Shown here: one piece after another, positions 13,373 through 25,677 of the stretch | How positions within the stretch are numbered: the stretch's first letter is position 1 | How the letters are laid out: each line of letters opens with the position of its first letter | DNA from: Clonostachys chloroleuca | Lineage: Eukaryota; Ascomycota; Sordariomycetes; Hypocreales; Bionectriaceae | DNA: 64,000 nt | Assembly (NCBI GenBank): GCA_037952775.1 | Contig: JBANAY010000003.1 | Location: forward strand, 8,866,001-8,930,000 | Reading direction: 5' to 3' | Translations under genes and position numbers: made by a program | The notes under the pieces: model-generated | Told to the model about the DNA's origin: nothing | The model's database searches: none | Seen by the model: only the letters and a program-made list of their open reading frames with translations

Positions 13373-16300
13373 ACATAGGACCAACAGAGGATAGTGAATG
13401 TATCAATTGTCTATCTGTTGTTATTAGAGTTGGTGACTAAAAAAGAGTGAAGCCCTGGCCAATATTAGCTACAGATAATCACCCGCGCATTGCAAACTCA
13501 TTTCAAGCACAATATTTAGAAACCCAAAAGCAGCGGTATTGTATTCCTGAAACCCCAAGCTCCGAAGAAAAGAAAGTTTAGAGAAGGTGGGACGAGAAAG
13601 GGGGACGCGGACAGCCTGGGTAGTCTCACGGCACTCTTACCCGGGCGGTGTGGTTGTATTCCAACCCAAAGGATGGCGATCAGTGAGAGGCTCAAAGCCT
13701 GGCTCTAGTCTCAAATAGGGACTGGATGTGCTTCATGGTGAATGTGGTAGCGCTGAGGTTGGAACCCCTTTCCTTCTACCTGGGACTTAACCTCCATGCT
13801 GAGGGTGACAGATGGACATACTAGACCCCTGGCTAGTGCTTTGATTCCACAGATTCAACGGATGGTATGGTTCGCTTGTTTTCATCAAACCCCCCTGCCT
13901 GCGATGCTGATGATGATCTCCGCTAGTACACGAGTCTATTCCTACAGCACAGCCATAGTATACCTAGATAACAAGGGCCGAAGAATGTTACGCGTCGATC
14001 ATTCGCTAACCAAAAACTGTGGCAGCTTAATTCAAATGATCCGGGGCTTCAGAAGGCTTAACACGTAGAAATGCCATATTGAAGGTAGCGATATTGGGGT
14101 TGGCGTACAATGTGAACTAGCATTGAAGTTGAGAGTTACAGGTAAGGCATCTAAGTACTAGCAAGGGATCAACTCCAATAATCAAAGTCTATTTATTTAT
14201 AGGTTTCCATCTTTGATTCTCTCCCATCCCACCTCTTCTTCTCTTGTGGAGGCTTTCGAACTCGATCGCGAGCATAATACTTGGTTCAACACAAGGCGTT
14301 GCCTTCCCCACCGGAAGCCTAGGCCTAGTTGCCAACTTAGAGTAAACAACTACCAAGAACCCTATTAAAGGTAAGTGACCAGTTTATCTTCGAAGTAGCT
14401 GGTCTTATCCTTTTTACAGTTCTCGATTTGAAAAGAGAAATGACACATCTGAGACGTCGAGAGTAGCCTTATACCTGGAGATCTATTCGATTATTGACAT
14501 TGAACAGAGAACCTATTTCATTAAGAAGTTTCCAAGCAGGCGGCATTTTGCCTAAAGCTTTGGTCAATAGCATAATGAATATACAAGCACTGCCGGTGGT
14601 ATTATCTGAATCATGATAGTATGGCCTCGCAGTTTGCGCGAAAGGGTAAGTAGATTGTTTCCCGAGTTGGCCAGTTGCAGCGCCGCTAAGTCTATGCTAT
14701 GGCAAAATAGTGGCTCAAGAATTTAGTCTGGTGACTGATCTGCGATAACTTTCAATCATGGTGTGCGTTTCCATGACAAGGAAGTGCTGGCACCTCGCAT
14801 GGGTTCTTGGTGTGCCAGTGTCCCAATGATGTGGCATGGTGTGATACATCGGGCACCCACCGTAGCACCCCGAGGTTTGATTCTGCAAACTTAACTCGAA
14901 TCCCGGAAACTCTCTCGCGGTGAAGCGCCACGGTTCTCTTTTCGGCAAGAGGGAGAACATGAAGAATGCAGCATCAAAGCTGCGGTTTCCCCTTCCTCAG
15001 CATCGCACGATTCCTGTACGCCAGTGCGGGGAAACAAGTGACAGGAAAAGACCGAATGCAACATGACGTAACTTCAAATGCAAGTAATCATGGTGATTGT
15101 CTTCGACGCGGAGATTCTGCCGAAGGCAGTGTGGAGTGGAGGTGTGCAATTGATGGCAACCCAATGTGACCTTGATGTTGGTGCTCAAGGAAACACGCAA
15201 AAATATGCAGATGTAAAATGACCCCGCCGCTTCTAGATTTACTCCAACAAATTCTCACGGATGAAAGGGCGAAAGCCCACCAAAGCCTTGGAGTGGTCTA
15301 GTTTCAAGGCCGAAGAGGAGCTTCGGCATTTGACGGATGGCGGCTTGTTCCTGCATAAGAGACTACAACTCGGGCAAGTGCCAAAGAGAGCCGGACTGAA
15401 TCTTCAAAAATTATAGTCGCGCCTTTTCTGGGTACCCAAAAAGGCCAAGGAAAGGCAAATGATGCGTTGAAAGTCTTGGCGTAAAGGGTAACGTGCGAGT
15501 GTCTCCGGGGCCGCCGGCCATCGAGCAGATCGAGCCCAGCGCAAGACCCTCGCCATCAGAAGCCGCTCCAAAGGTAGCTAACACCCCGGTCACAGTACGG
15601 GATGGTACGACTGCTGTTTGCGAGAGACAAGTTTAAATTCATGCGTAAAGAATCCACCATTTATGTCACGTTGCCAGCGCTGTTGTGCGGGTACAAGGCA
15701 GTTGAGCTGGGATATCATAGATTCAAAGAGCTAGCTAACACCTCGGAGAGGAGATACGATCATGGTTCCAGTTGGCGGCACTGAGTTATCTGGATGTAAC
15801 ACTCCATTTCGCCAACACTTGCACCAAGTCCAACCTCCGGCATGCAAATCCAAAAGGATTTAAACCAAAAGCCACAGCTCACCGCTCGGCACTTCCTTCG
15901 GATCTTCACTGCGGGTTGCTTACTGGTTTTGAGCGCTAAGCAAACATCTGGTGTCATTGATTCGAGCTTGGTCCCAGCTGTTGGGAAAACATCCTAACCA
16001 GAACATTCAATGTCTTGACCAACAGGCCAATGATCGACATTCGCCGATGCAACATCCCCCGCACGTCGGGAAATCTGGAGAAAAGAGAATGGATTACAGA
16101 GCACTTTCAACTGCCAGACCAGGGAAACACTTCCCTGGAACGGCAGGTGGATTGCCGGTTGTATTTTGCTGACTTTCTTTCACCTCTTGTGATCTACCCT
16201 TCAAGGACCAGCATCTTTGGTGGAGTGCACATCTTAATGCATGATCAGCAGAATTATCTATGCGGAAGGTCATCTCCATCTTTTCGTATGATTTACTTTG

Positions 16301-17020
16301 TCTCAATTGGAAGTCTAATTGATGTCTGATCTTGCGCGAAGGCACCCTGGTCATACTGATTCCACAATATCCCTTGAGTAAACTCCAATGAGACGACGCG
16401 CGCGCCGGGAGAATCGTGCTCAAGGTCACACATCTCACAGACCCAGTTCTGGACTCACCTCTCCATCCATCTCTCGATGCAACACACACGAGTCAGCCAC
16501 ACCCAACCGTGGCCGTGTGTGAGAGCCAAATGCCATGAGGTAGATCAGTTCACAGAGTCCCACAGTCACCTCAAGAGTTAATCTCATTTGCCCTTGTCGT
16601 TGGATGGCAAGGTAGCGCGACGTCCTTGGCGCACTAACCATCACATGACGCGACGTAGCGCGCCCTTACCTTGGATCATGGATAGCTGCTTCCTCCTCTT
16701 CGGGCGGCGGAGCGGTTGAGTACTCCCTCCTCCCCAGGGAGGTGGATACTAGCAGGGAGGGGACGGTGAACTATCCTGTCTGCCTGGAGGAGGAGAAGGA
16801 GGAGGAGAGGCCAGGAGGCTCGTCACCTCGCCGACATGATGCCGGAAGCTACAGTACGCACGTCATCATCATGGAGGAGGTTTACTGACAGTTGAGTCCT
16901 TGCATGAGGATCACCACCTGCTCGCTCGGTTCATTGCTTTTACCGAACTCTTTCAGTATTCCCCGTCTTCATTTTACCCGTCAGAAGCTTCATCACCCAA
17001 TCTTATATCCACCTGTATGA
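13373..17020. other. Intergenic, 3.6 kb, no supported gene
   Basis: No coherent gene model was found. The 13.4-14.7 kb part appears AT-richer than its surroundings, while 16.68-16.87 kb is purine-rich with GGA repeats. The right end is the promoter of the GH2 glycosidase. Confidence 0.55.
16786..16809 (+). repeat. GGA-rich purine repeat
   Basis: Imperfect GGA/GAA triplets lie about 390 bp upstream of the GH2 start. It is a low-complexity tract of a kind common in fungal promoters; no function can be assigned. Confidence 0.6.
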
Positions 17021-17030
17021 GTATATATAG
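17021..17030 (+). promoter_or_regulatory. Probable TATA box of the GH2 gene
   Basis: GTATATATAG lies 55 bp before an in-frame ATG at 17076 and 154 bp before the preferred ATG at 17175. Its spacing to 17076 leaves room for a transcription start before either ATG. Confidence 0.45.
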
Positions 17031-17174
17031 TGTCTTGGAGCTCGCGCAAGGGAGACGAGCAGGGGCTTCCTTCTGATGACATTCGAAAACCTCTTTAGCA
17101 CCAACCTCACCCTCTTCGACACATCTTCATCCTTCTCCCCTCAAGTTTTTCTCAACTTACTCAATCCTTTCGTC

Positions 17175-19443
17175 ATGAGAGGCCTGTTCTCATCCGGGCT
17201 GGCACTCCTCAGCCTCGGCCAACTCACCCTTGGCCAGACAAAGTACGAGGTCCAGAAGCCTCCTCTGGACACTGACTGGACATACAAGGTGGGCACAGAT
17301 CCCTGGCCAGAACATCCCCGCCCCCAGCTCCGCCGTGAAGCATGGAAGAGCTTGAACGGCATCTGGACATGGAGGGGTGCCACCAGCGAGAGTGATGTTG
17401 GATCGCCGCCTGCCTCTGGGCCGTTGGACCGCGAGGTTCTGGTGCCATCTTGCATTGAGAGTGGCCTCTCCGGCCTTCAGATCCTTGATGTGCGCCACAT
17501 GTGGTACGAGACCAAGTTTGATGTGCCCTCGGAGTGGGAGGGCCAGAGCGTGCTGCTCAACTTCGAGGCCGTGGACTACAGCTCTACCGTCTTTGTCAAT
17601 GGCGTCGAGAAGACCAAGAATATCGGTGGCTATCACCGCTTCACCGTTGATGTGACTGCGGACGTCAAGTACGGCGGCTCAAACGACCTGTGAGTCTCAT
17701 GAATCCGGATTGAAAGCAAGCGTGCAACTCTGCTAACATGTTCCCAGGCTCGTGTTCGTCTCTGACCCAACAGACTCACAGCCCATTCCCGTAGGAAAGC
17801 AGACTCTGAACCCTAGCCATATTTTCTATCGCTCTTGCTCTGGTATCTGGCAGACAGTCTGGATTGAGTCTGCCCCAGCCAACCACATCACCCAGCTCGA
17901 TGTCAGTGCCAAGCATGATGGTGAGGGTACGTCAACCGATTATTCCTCCCTTACTCCTTAATGACATTTCCCTTGCTAACCAATTTTTTTTTTCTTAACT
18001 AGTGACCGTCAACGTTCATGGCTCTGGTGACGGCACTCCCGTAGAAGTCACGGTATTTGGATCAGACGGTGGCAAGATCGCGTCAGGCACCGGTACCTCT
18101 GGTGAGGAGTTCAAGTTCACCGTCGACAACGTAAAGCCCTGGTGGCCAGAGTCCCCCACTCTCTACAACCTGACTGTCACTCTGGGCGGCGATGATGAGG
18201 TCTTCAGCTATACTGGATTCCGCACCATCTCCAAGGGAGATGTCAATGGTGTCCCCCGACAGCTTCTCAACGGCGAGTTCGTCTTCTGGTTCGGCACGCT
18301 TGATCAGGGATACTGGCCTGATGGGCTTCACACCCCTCCCAATGCTGAGGCTATGGAGTACGACATCAAGGTGCTCAAGGACTATGGTTTCAACATGCTC
18401 CGCAAGCACGTAAGTAACAGTGCTCTCTTCATCCCATACCTTGCCCCCCGAGGCTTGGCCTTGTGCAAGCCTAGTGCTAGAATCCAACTGCTTACCTGGT
18501 TTCCTCACTGTAGATCAAGATTGAGCCCGATTTGTTCTACTACGCCTGCGACAGACTTGGACTCTTGGTGATCCAGGATATGCCCAGCTTGAAGCCAGAC
18601 ACCCAGCCAACCGGTGAGGTAGCCGCAGAGTTCCAACGCCAGCTCGAGATAATGATCAATGAGCACAAGAGCTACCCCTCCATTGTGACATGGGTAAGTG
18701 TCTAAGACATATCATCCTATATCAAACACCTGCTGACTATTTTCAAGATGATCTTCAACGAGGGATGGGGACAGTTGGATAATGGACAGCCTGAAGAGCA
18801 GCTCACCGAAGTTGTCCGCGAGCTCGACCCCAGCAGATTGGTGATCTCCGTCAGTGGATGGGACGATCATGGCTTCGGCGACTTTGCGGTATGATATCCA
18901 TAGTCAATGCTCACTGACGATGGTGACAAAAACTGACCAGATTATTAGGATAATCACGCCTACGCATCACCCCAATGCGGCACACCTTTCTACTCCAGGC
19001 CCAAGACTCCATATGACGGCGTCCGCATCGGCTTCCAAGGAGAATACGGCGGCATCGGACACAACGTCTCAATCGAGCAGTGAGTTCCCTCCAACTACCT
19101 TCATCCTACGCAGCAACATATTCTGACCTATATATTCTACAGTCTCTGGAATGACGCAAAGGCCATTGCCGCCATCGACGAGACATACGAGATCAACAAG
19201 GATCTCGAATCCTACAACTGGCGCGCCCACCGTCTCTTCCGCGACATCCGTGAGCAGACGGAGGAGTACGCCTGCAGCGGCGCCGTCTACACGCAGACCA
19301 CCGATGTGGAGGGCGAGGTCAACGGTCTCATCACGTACGACCGTCGCTTCGCACGACCGGACGCGAAGCAGTGGCAGGATGACATCCAGAGCGTCTATGA
19401 CGCTGCGGCTGCGAGAGGTGGCAAGGCATCTTCCAGACGTTGA
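17175..19443 (+). CDS. Secreted glycoside hydrolase family 2 (beta-galactosidase/glucuronidase-like)
   Basis: Seven exons: 17175-17689, 17748-17926, 18003-18409, 18514-18693, 18748-18888, 18949-19079 and 19143-19443. Together they encode 617 aa with all phases consistent. The signal peptide is MRGLFSSGLALLSLGQ. The layout is GH2: an N-terminal jelly-roll sugar-binding domain (about 40-190), an immunoglobulin-like domain (about 200-300) and a TIM barrel. The likely acid/base is Glu432 in the FNEGWG motif. The likely nucleophile is Glu506 in GFQGEYGGIG. The barrel also shows LRKHIKIEPDLFYYACD. It probably removes terminal beta-linked sugars from polysaccharides or glycoconjugates outside the cell; the sugar is not predictable. 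An upstream in-frame ATG at 17076 would bury the signal peptide behind 33 residues. Confidence 0.9.
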
Positions 19444-19764
19444 GGAGAGTTATATAGATAGGACATAATTCCTATTACTTTGATTCATTGCCTGTTCTCG
19501 ATTCAAGTGATTACGCGTAAGCTAGCAAGAAATGAAGCCTCCCAAAATAAGCAAACTACTAGTATCATGAGCAAGCCATTCAGAACTGTCGCCGTTCTCT
19601 GCCGCCCCTTCCCTTGTGAGTATCGAATCGCCGTAGTATTCAGCACAGTCAGAATCAAATCTTTGTGATCTTCCAACGGCGAATCATGGCTGCATCAAGC
19701 CTCCTTTCCCCGTAAATATCAGATCCCCATTGTCAGCAGATTATCAGAGTCAGATCAGAGATTC
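19444..19764. other. Convergent 3' interval
   Basis: This 321-bp stretch lies between the GH2 stop and the stop of the minus-strand gene. It is expected to hold both 3' UTRs; nothing else is seen. Confidence 0.6.
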
Positions 19765-20847
19765 TCAAGCGGCCTTCCCAAACCCCATCATGGCCGCATC
19801 AGCCTCATGCGGCCCCAAAAATTCAGATCCGCCAACACCGACATCAGTCAAGTCGCCCTTGATCCAACCCTGCACCAGCTTTCTGGCCTTCCACAGAGCC
19901 ACATGCTTGTTGTACTTGTGAAGTCGGCCCATGAGCTTCCGCTTTAGCTCAATGCGCAGCTCCTCTGGCCATTCCGTCTCCAGCCATCGCATGTCACGGC
20001 GCATGAGGGGACTGAGGACGACGGGATCCTCACCCTCTACCTGCTTCGAGATGACGAACTCAACCTTCAGGCCGGGGTTTTCGGTGGAATAAGTCGCAAT
20101 GGCGGAAAATTCGGCCTTGCACTCGTTTGAGGTTGCACAGTTGCTCGTGTCACTGTGCTCTCGGGGGAAAGCTGTTGAAGGAAACCAAGGAATCAGGTCA
20201 GCAAGTTCTCTCCTCTCAAGAACCTAGGGGAGGGAAAAGAATAAACGAAGAACGTCCTTACCGCAGATATGACCAGCGACAACATCAGCGTCGGCCCTAA
20301 ACTCGAGCGACGGCTTCACCAACTCCTTCTCCTGGTCGTTCGCCCACCCGTTGAATATGGCCTCCAAGAACCCCTCGATGCTCTTCCTAGTGACTGCCAG
20401 CGACGCATCCGGGACCGTGGCCCTGCCGCAGGCGTGGAGGATCTCGAAGCACTTGAGCAGCTCCGCCTTGCCCAGGTCGTCGGGGCTCTGGATCGTGCGG
20501 TGGAACTCGGCCGACTCGTTGTTGGCGACGACGGAGTCGAACAGGAGGTCGCGGGAGCGCTTCGAGGAGCCGAGGGACTCGGCGGCGGGTGCGTGCGACA
20601 CGGCCGTCGTCGTGGGGGAGTCGGGGGCTTCAGAGCGCATGCGCTTGTGCGGCGGCCGGAGGGGGTGGGCGATGCGCGGGTCCACGATGGCGGAGGAGGA
20701 GGAGAGAGAACTTGGTGGCGGCTGGGAGTTCCTCATGGCAGAGAGGGAGGCTTGGATCTCCGGGGAGATGGCGGAGGGCATCGTGATGGTGATGGTTCCT
20801 CCGGTGGACGAGTTATCGGGTGTGTTTCGGGGGTTGGAGCCCGTCAT
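19765..20847 (-). CDS. Protein of unknown function, two exons
   Basis: Exons 20847-20262 and 20171-19765, with a 90-nt intron, encode 330 aa. I do not recognise a named domain. The N-terminal ~100 residues are Ser/Pro/Thr-rich and disordered, with basic patches (PPHKRMRS, GSSKRSRD) that could serve in nuclear import. The middle and C-terminal parts look folded, with an alpha-helical stretch (ELRIELKRKLMGRL) followed by KHVALWKARKLVQGWIKGDL. Coding is supported by the clean splice that keeps a long frame open across both exons. The start is uncertain: an upstream in-frame ATG at 20961 would add 38 residues, but the ATG at 20847 has A at -3 and begins a more plausible N-terminus. The gene is convergent with the GH2 gene. 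Confidence 0.7.
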
Positions 20848-22227
20848 TCTGTGGAAGGCAGGAGGGTAGATAAAATGAGAAGGTGCGATGCAAGTGACGA
20901 AGGAAGGATCAGAGTGGGAGTTGCAGGTGTGTTTCGACCAAGTGTTGAGAAGGAAGGCCATAAAGAGTGGTTTGGCTGATTATTTGCATACCTTTTATAG
21001 CCTTGAAGAGAGCGAAAGTAAAAGAAGGGCACAATAATGAAAAGATAGTTGATGGAGGAGAGTGAACGCAGCAAGCTAGAAACGTCAGATCATGTGTTGT
21101 GCATGATTAAGAAGGATACTCTAATTGCGGCGGAGAAGTACTAGAGTTGGATGCTGCTATGCTTTTTCTATTTAAATGGACTACAGTGAGAATAAAGAGA
21201 AGACGTGGTCATGATGAGGTCAAGTTGCCGACTGCAAGGGGAGGTGTTAAGGTAATTGAAGTGAGGTAAAGGTTTAGCTGAGAGGCGCACCCTCCTATGA
21301 CCTGGTTAGACTCAGATATTGAGAACTTCAAATTAGATTTGTTTTACACCGCGATATTCACCTTTCCATTATTGTTTGTGTCGACTTGCCTAGCGTTGAC
21401 AGGCGTCTTCGTGGTCAAAATGTTGATATCAGCCACTGGTATCATCCACCTTTAAGTAACACCAGACCTAACAGGTAAGTCATACAATGCCTACCTAGGT
21501 AAGCTAGGTACCTTTCTTCAATCAGAACCAAAGCAGTCCGATTCGATGATTACTTCGCATCCCCTTCATACCTAGCTGACCTACCAGTTGTTACCGAAAG
21601 ACAGCCCTATGCACTCACATAGGCAAAAGCTCACCAAAGGCAGAAGTGCAAGTCGGGCCTCAAATTGTGGGAAATATTGGGTTTGTACCAATGAGACGAA
21701 CCAAAATCAACAAGCTTGCCTGGCCTCTTGATGTCATCGCGTCAGATGAGGCGCCTTTCGAGGCTTTCACGGCCCCCACACTCAAAAACCCTTCCATGCA
21801 ACTGGCTCATTTTTGCATTTTGAACAACCTTATCAAGACATGGATAACAGATACCACTTTTATACGCCTATGAGTCTTGAATGGTGCACATTAAGTTTTG
21901 TGCCATCATGTCTCGACAGGCAACCAAATACGGAACACTGTTTTCACAGTGCGATTGGTGTGCGATCATAGGGAAAAAAAACTATAAGAGAAGGGAACTG
22001 CCTCTTGTATCAAGTAATTTCTTACCCACACTCACCATCAAAACTCCTTTTTCACTGAGAATCCATTCATATCTCCCATTATTCCATTTCTTGACCATCT
22101 CTTTATCCTTGAAAATTTTCGGCAGCCCATATTTCCTTGAATTAGGAGATTCAATACATCCCAACCCCTGAACAATTTCATCAAGCTACTCTTCAAAGAT
22201 AATACTAAAAGCCCCCCCATCAGCACA
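20848..22227. other. Intergenic between divergent genes
   Basis: About 1.4 kb with no supported gene. It contains a short cluster of CTAGGT-type motifs around 21491-21512 and acts as promoter for the genes on either side. Confidence 0.55.
21491..21512. repeat. CTAGGT-type palindromic repeats
   Basis: CTACCTAGGT and CTAGGTACC occur back to back, with related ACCTAGCT and ACCTACC at 21570-21585. Short repeats built on ACCTAGGT are common low-complexity sequence in filamentous fungal intergenic DNA. Confidence 0.5.
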
Positions 22228-23027
22228 ATGGCATATCAGTCGGGACAAGGATACAACCAGGAGGACAACCAGGAGGATAATCAAGAACATAGTCAAGGCT
22301 ACTCCTATAGGTACAATCAAGAAGAATACAGCCAAGGATATGACCAGGGGGGTACCTATTATCCTTCCTTTAGTCGGGGGGCGATTGGACCCAAACAGCC
22401 GGGCAGTATTCTCAAAACGCTTATACGTATACCCCTCAAGAACCAGTTGCTGATGGCACATATTCTATGCAAACTGGCGACTCCGCTTATTAGGGCGGGG
22501 ACTCAGTGAATCAACAAGTTGGCGAAAGCAGCAATGCCGCCTACTTCAACACAGCAACACAAGCAGAAGGTGACGATGAGGGGTGGCCTCGATTGAACGA
22601 AGACGGGAAATGGATTTTCCGCAAAGTGGACATTGATATCACAGGGTATTATAAAGGGAAACGCGACTCTTGGAAGTGCCAGCATGAAGATTGCACAAAG
22701 AAATTTAAGACCGAGTCTGAGGTTAAGTAAGTAAGAAATTAAGGCTTGCACTTACCACATTTCCCTCCTATATTTCTCTGGCCCGTTTCTAGATTCTTAC
22801 GTGCCTATAGAAAACATATCAACCACCATGTACGTCCAGTTCGATGCTCGGATTGCGATTCTAAAAAAGCCTCTCAAAAGGACATGAGGAGGCACTATGA
22901 GAACACTCACCAGAGTTTGAAGGATAGAATGAGGTTTCCTTGCCTGTATTGCAATGTCGTCTTTCTCAGAGAAGACAACTTGGAGAGGCACAATAAACGG
23001 CACTTTCCCTACCCACAGCCCCAATAG
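22228..23027 (+). CDS. Small C2H2 zinc-finger protein, irregular gene structure
   Basis: Best spliced model: exons 22228-22351, 22507-22726 and 22811-23027, giving 186 aa. The N-terminus is low-complexity, rich in Gln, Tyr, Asp and Gly with a tandem NQED repeat. Three zinc fingers follow. Finger 1 (CQHEDC ... HINHH, C-x4-C type) is split by the second intron and rejoined exactly. Finger 2 is CSDC ... HYENTH. Finger 3 is CLYC ... HNKRH. It is a probable nuclear DNA-binding protein. The first intron (155 nt, GTACCT...CTCAG) is suspicious: another frame within it continues the Gln/Tyr-rich composition and is broken only by a one-base shift at a six-G run (22376-22381) and one TAG at 22491-22493. 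The gene is therefore either spliced as modelled or a damaged longer gene. Confidence 0.65.
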
Positions 23028-24955
23028 TTTTTGTTCACTTGCACCCATGTTCTTATTATTTTCTGCTATTCCTTGCTGGTTTTGTTATTAGTTTCTATTA
23101 CAAGAACATACAAAAACAGTCGTCTTTCTCTCAGATCAATAGATATCTGTGATTCTAGCTATGGGTCCTTCAGGGTTCACATAGTCCGATTTAGCTACCG
23201 AAGTTCTTTCCTGATTTGTCATTCATTAAAAATACGCGTAAAGCCGAAGACGAGCGGTTCTGCACACACCGAAGTGAGGTGTTTCGAAAAGAAGATTTCG
23301 TTTCTCCTAATCCTTTATCAAACTATGACAACGAGATTTCCAAAATAAAATGTCTATTTCGAGCGAGTTCCGGAAAGTGTCCAAATGTCTTCGTACATGT
23401 AGGGTAAGTATTCTTTGCTAAGATAAGAATAGGGTAAATGCTTATTGATGGAAGAAGAAACATATTGTAGCCCTCAACATGGTTGTCTCATGAAAGAAAT
23501 ATGATTGTCGTATCAAAAGATCTGTGGCAAAACTAGCAGCCTGTCGATGCTGTGCACATTGCCTATCCCATCATGGGCACATCCAATCTGACATTGGGTT
23601 TCGGTCCCGACTGATAGTATCACGATATGCGCGTATTACTAAATGGTCTCGAGAAGTCTAAGTATAGAAAATGCGACCTGGAACAGTAATAGTGGCCACT
23701 TCGAAGATCTATTCGGAAGACCCTACATGATGAGACGCCATGTGCTGCAGGGGTAGCAGCTAGCTAGTTTGGTTCTGGCACTCGCCGATGCCAGAGACGG
23801 TGTCAGGTGGCGATCCTTGCCATGGCGGCATGGGACTGACTTACCATTGACAAGTTAGTACACTCACACACTTACATACGTGGTCTTCAACCCGAGAGCA
23901 CATCATACAATGCAGAGCCGCAGGAGAGATCGGTGGGAGGGGGTTGACCAATCAGCACCGGCTGTAAGCCGAGAAGGACTCAAATACACGTTGAGACAGG
24001 TATCCGTCCACACGGCAATGTTTAGCCCAAAGGGGCCATATGTAGCGACATCCTGGACAGCAAGTCCACTTTTCGGGTTCCACGTATTGGATGTCGCCTT
24101 GTGTGGCCACTTTTGGAGATTTTACTATTGTTGGTGTTGAGTCTGCCACGCCCTGCTCTCCTCGCCATGCAAGCTGCAGAACGTGCAGCGAGTGCAACCA
24201 ACAAAGGTACAGGAAGGGCTCAACACGGCGGACTGGCCAACATGTCTGTCTACCCCGGGGGAAGCATCTCTGACCGAACCCGCCAGTCAGGATAGCCCAT
24301 GTTGGCCGGACTGCGCAGGTTCTGTCGGGATACGGTAAGTCTTCCACATCAGATCGGGGGTTCGGGTGGAGAGGTCGAGTGGTTCCAGAAGGCTGAAAAC
24401 ATCCCTCTCTCCAGCCATGTCATACCATCGCATCCATGGCCGGCCAGTAGAGGCATGTAGGTATCGGTGTTTAATGTATGACGGCCCCACAGCCCTCCCT
24501 CATGCCATGCACCTAGCAGGACAGACTATTTGCCCCGTTCGAGTTATATGTCCCGACTAGACATCGCCAAGGGCTGTTCATTGGCCCCATCGCGGCCGGC
24601 CAGCCTGTGAGCTGTAACTCGCCAAATGCAGACAAGGCCGCGCCTGGGCTAAAACAGAAATCCCATTCTCCATGCCACCGAGTGTCCCTTTTTTCCCATA
24701 TCGGGATGCGGGAGTGAGGGCTAGAGTCGCACCCCTGGGAGCTATATGGACTAATACCTCGCCCAACCTGGACTGCTTCCTTGTTCTTGGTGTGTGCCCC
24801 GTCTAAGACAATACAATAATACATTCATGTTGTTTCTTTTCCCTCTTGCTCTTCTTATAATCTGACTTACCACCACGGCGCGCGGCTGCCATTTTTCTCT
24901 CTGAGCGAGACAGAGTAAAAGTGTGTTCTGAATCGCCCCTGAAAGATACCACAAC
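23028..24955. other. Intergenic, 1.9 kb, no supported gene
   Basis: Several overlapping frames up to about 130 codons occur, but none has an ATG-led coherent model or domain. The right end forms the promoter of the Zn2Cys6 gene at 24956. Confidence 0.5.
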
Positions 24956-25677
24956 ATGCCTGGCATTCCCAAATCGAAAGGTTGTAAGAGTTGCAAGAGA
25001 CGCAAGATCAAGGTGAGGATGAAAAAATTCACACATGCTGACAGCACTCACATTTTCCTACTCGATTCCCGGCATTTCGTCTATTCTTCTCCAATTCGAT
25101 ACATTCTTGGTTTTGGAAAACAGAATTCTTATTCCTGACACATCATTTCTAGTGCGATGAGCAATGGCCTACATGTACACCATGCCGCCGGTCATGCTCC
25201 CGATGCCCAGGACCATCATCGGTATTCAAATTCGTCCACAATGGGCAGCATTCAGTCCCCAGCAGCGCCATGGCGCAAAATCCAAATCTGACGGACCAGA
25301 CGGACAACAAGGACCAGCAGGAGGGGCTGGAAATGTTACGGAGGTCTTTCCCAAGCACAACCGACGGCAGTTGGTATGGCGCATTCCGCCTCAATGGATC
25401 GCCTCGAAGCCCAAGGGCGCCCACGACTATGGGCGGGATGTCCCACCAGCGGCAGCTCTCAACGGAGTATGCGTTTCCGTCGCTGGCCGCAGAGATTCCC
25501 GAGGATGACGACGTCGACACCAGCCATGTCCATCATCGTCTCCCAAGCTTACATTCCATAACTAACCAGGACCCCTCGCGCCGACGGGACTTCTTATTGG
25601 TTGACCCGAACCTGTTTGCGAAAAACGAGCTGGGAGATGGCGCGAGTAAGCCGCCCGAGGTCTCTGTCGACCCTTAG
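24956..25677 (+). CDS. Short Zn2Cys6 zinc-cluster protein, probably truncated
   Basis: Exons 24956-25012 and 25153-25677, separated by a 140-nt intron inside the zinc cluster, encode 193 aa. The N-terminus carries a complete six-cysteine cluster: CKSCKRRKIK from exon 1 joins CDEQWPTCTPC in exon 2, then a last Cys six residues on. The intron after the RKxK segment is a usual place in fungal regulators. The remainder is Ser/Pro/Gln-rich with no fungal_trans or other effector domain. Fungal Zn2Cys6 activators are usually 500-900 aa, so this is a natural mini-regulator, a truncated gene, or a gene whose later exons I could not join. No credible continuation was found in the next 900 bp. Confidence 0.65.

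Noticed and set aside
12545..13384. 279-codon minus-strand frame over the GNAT gene
   Set aside because: Antisense shadow produced by GC-rich third positions of the + strand gene; composition is Arg/Leu/Val-rich nonsense.
20269..20979. 236-codon + frame over the unknown-function gene
   Set aside because: Gly/Arg/Val-rich shadow of the minus-strand gene, which has a better supported spliced structure.
22491..22493. RIP mutation as the source of the TAG in the C2H2 gene
   Set aside because: One possible C-to-T change is not evidence of RIP; the gene shows no general excess of such changes and no repeated copy is in the window.
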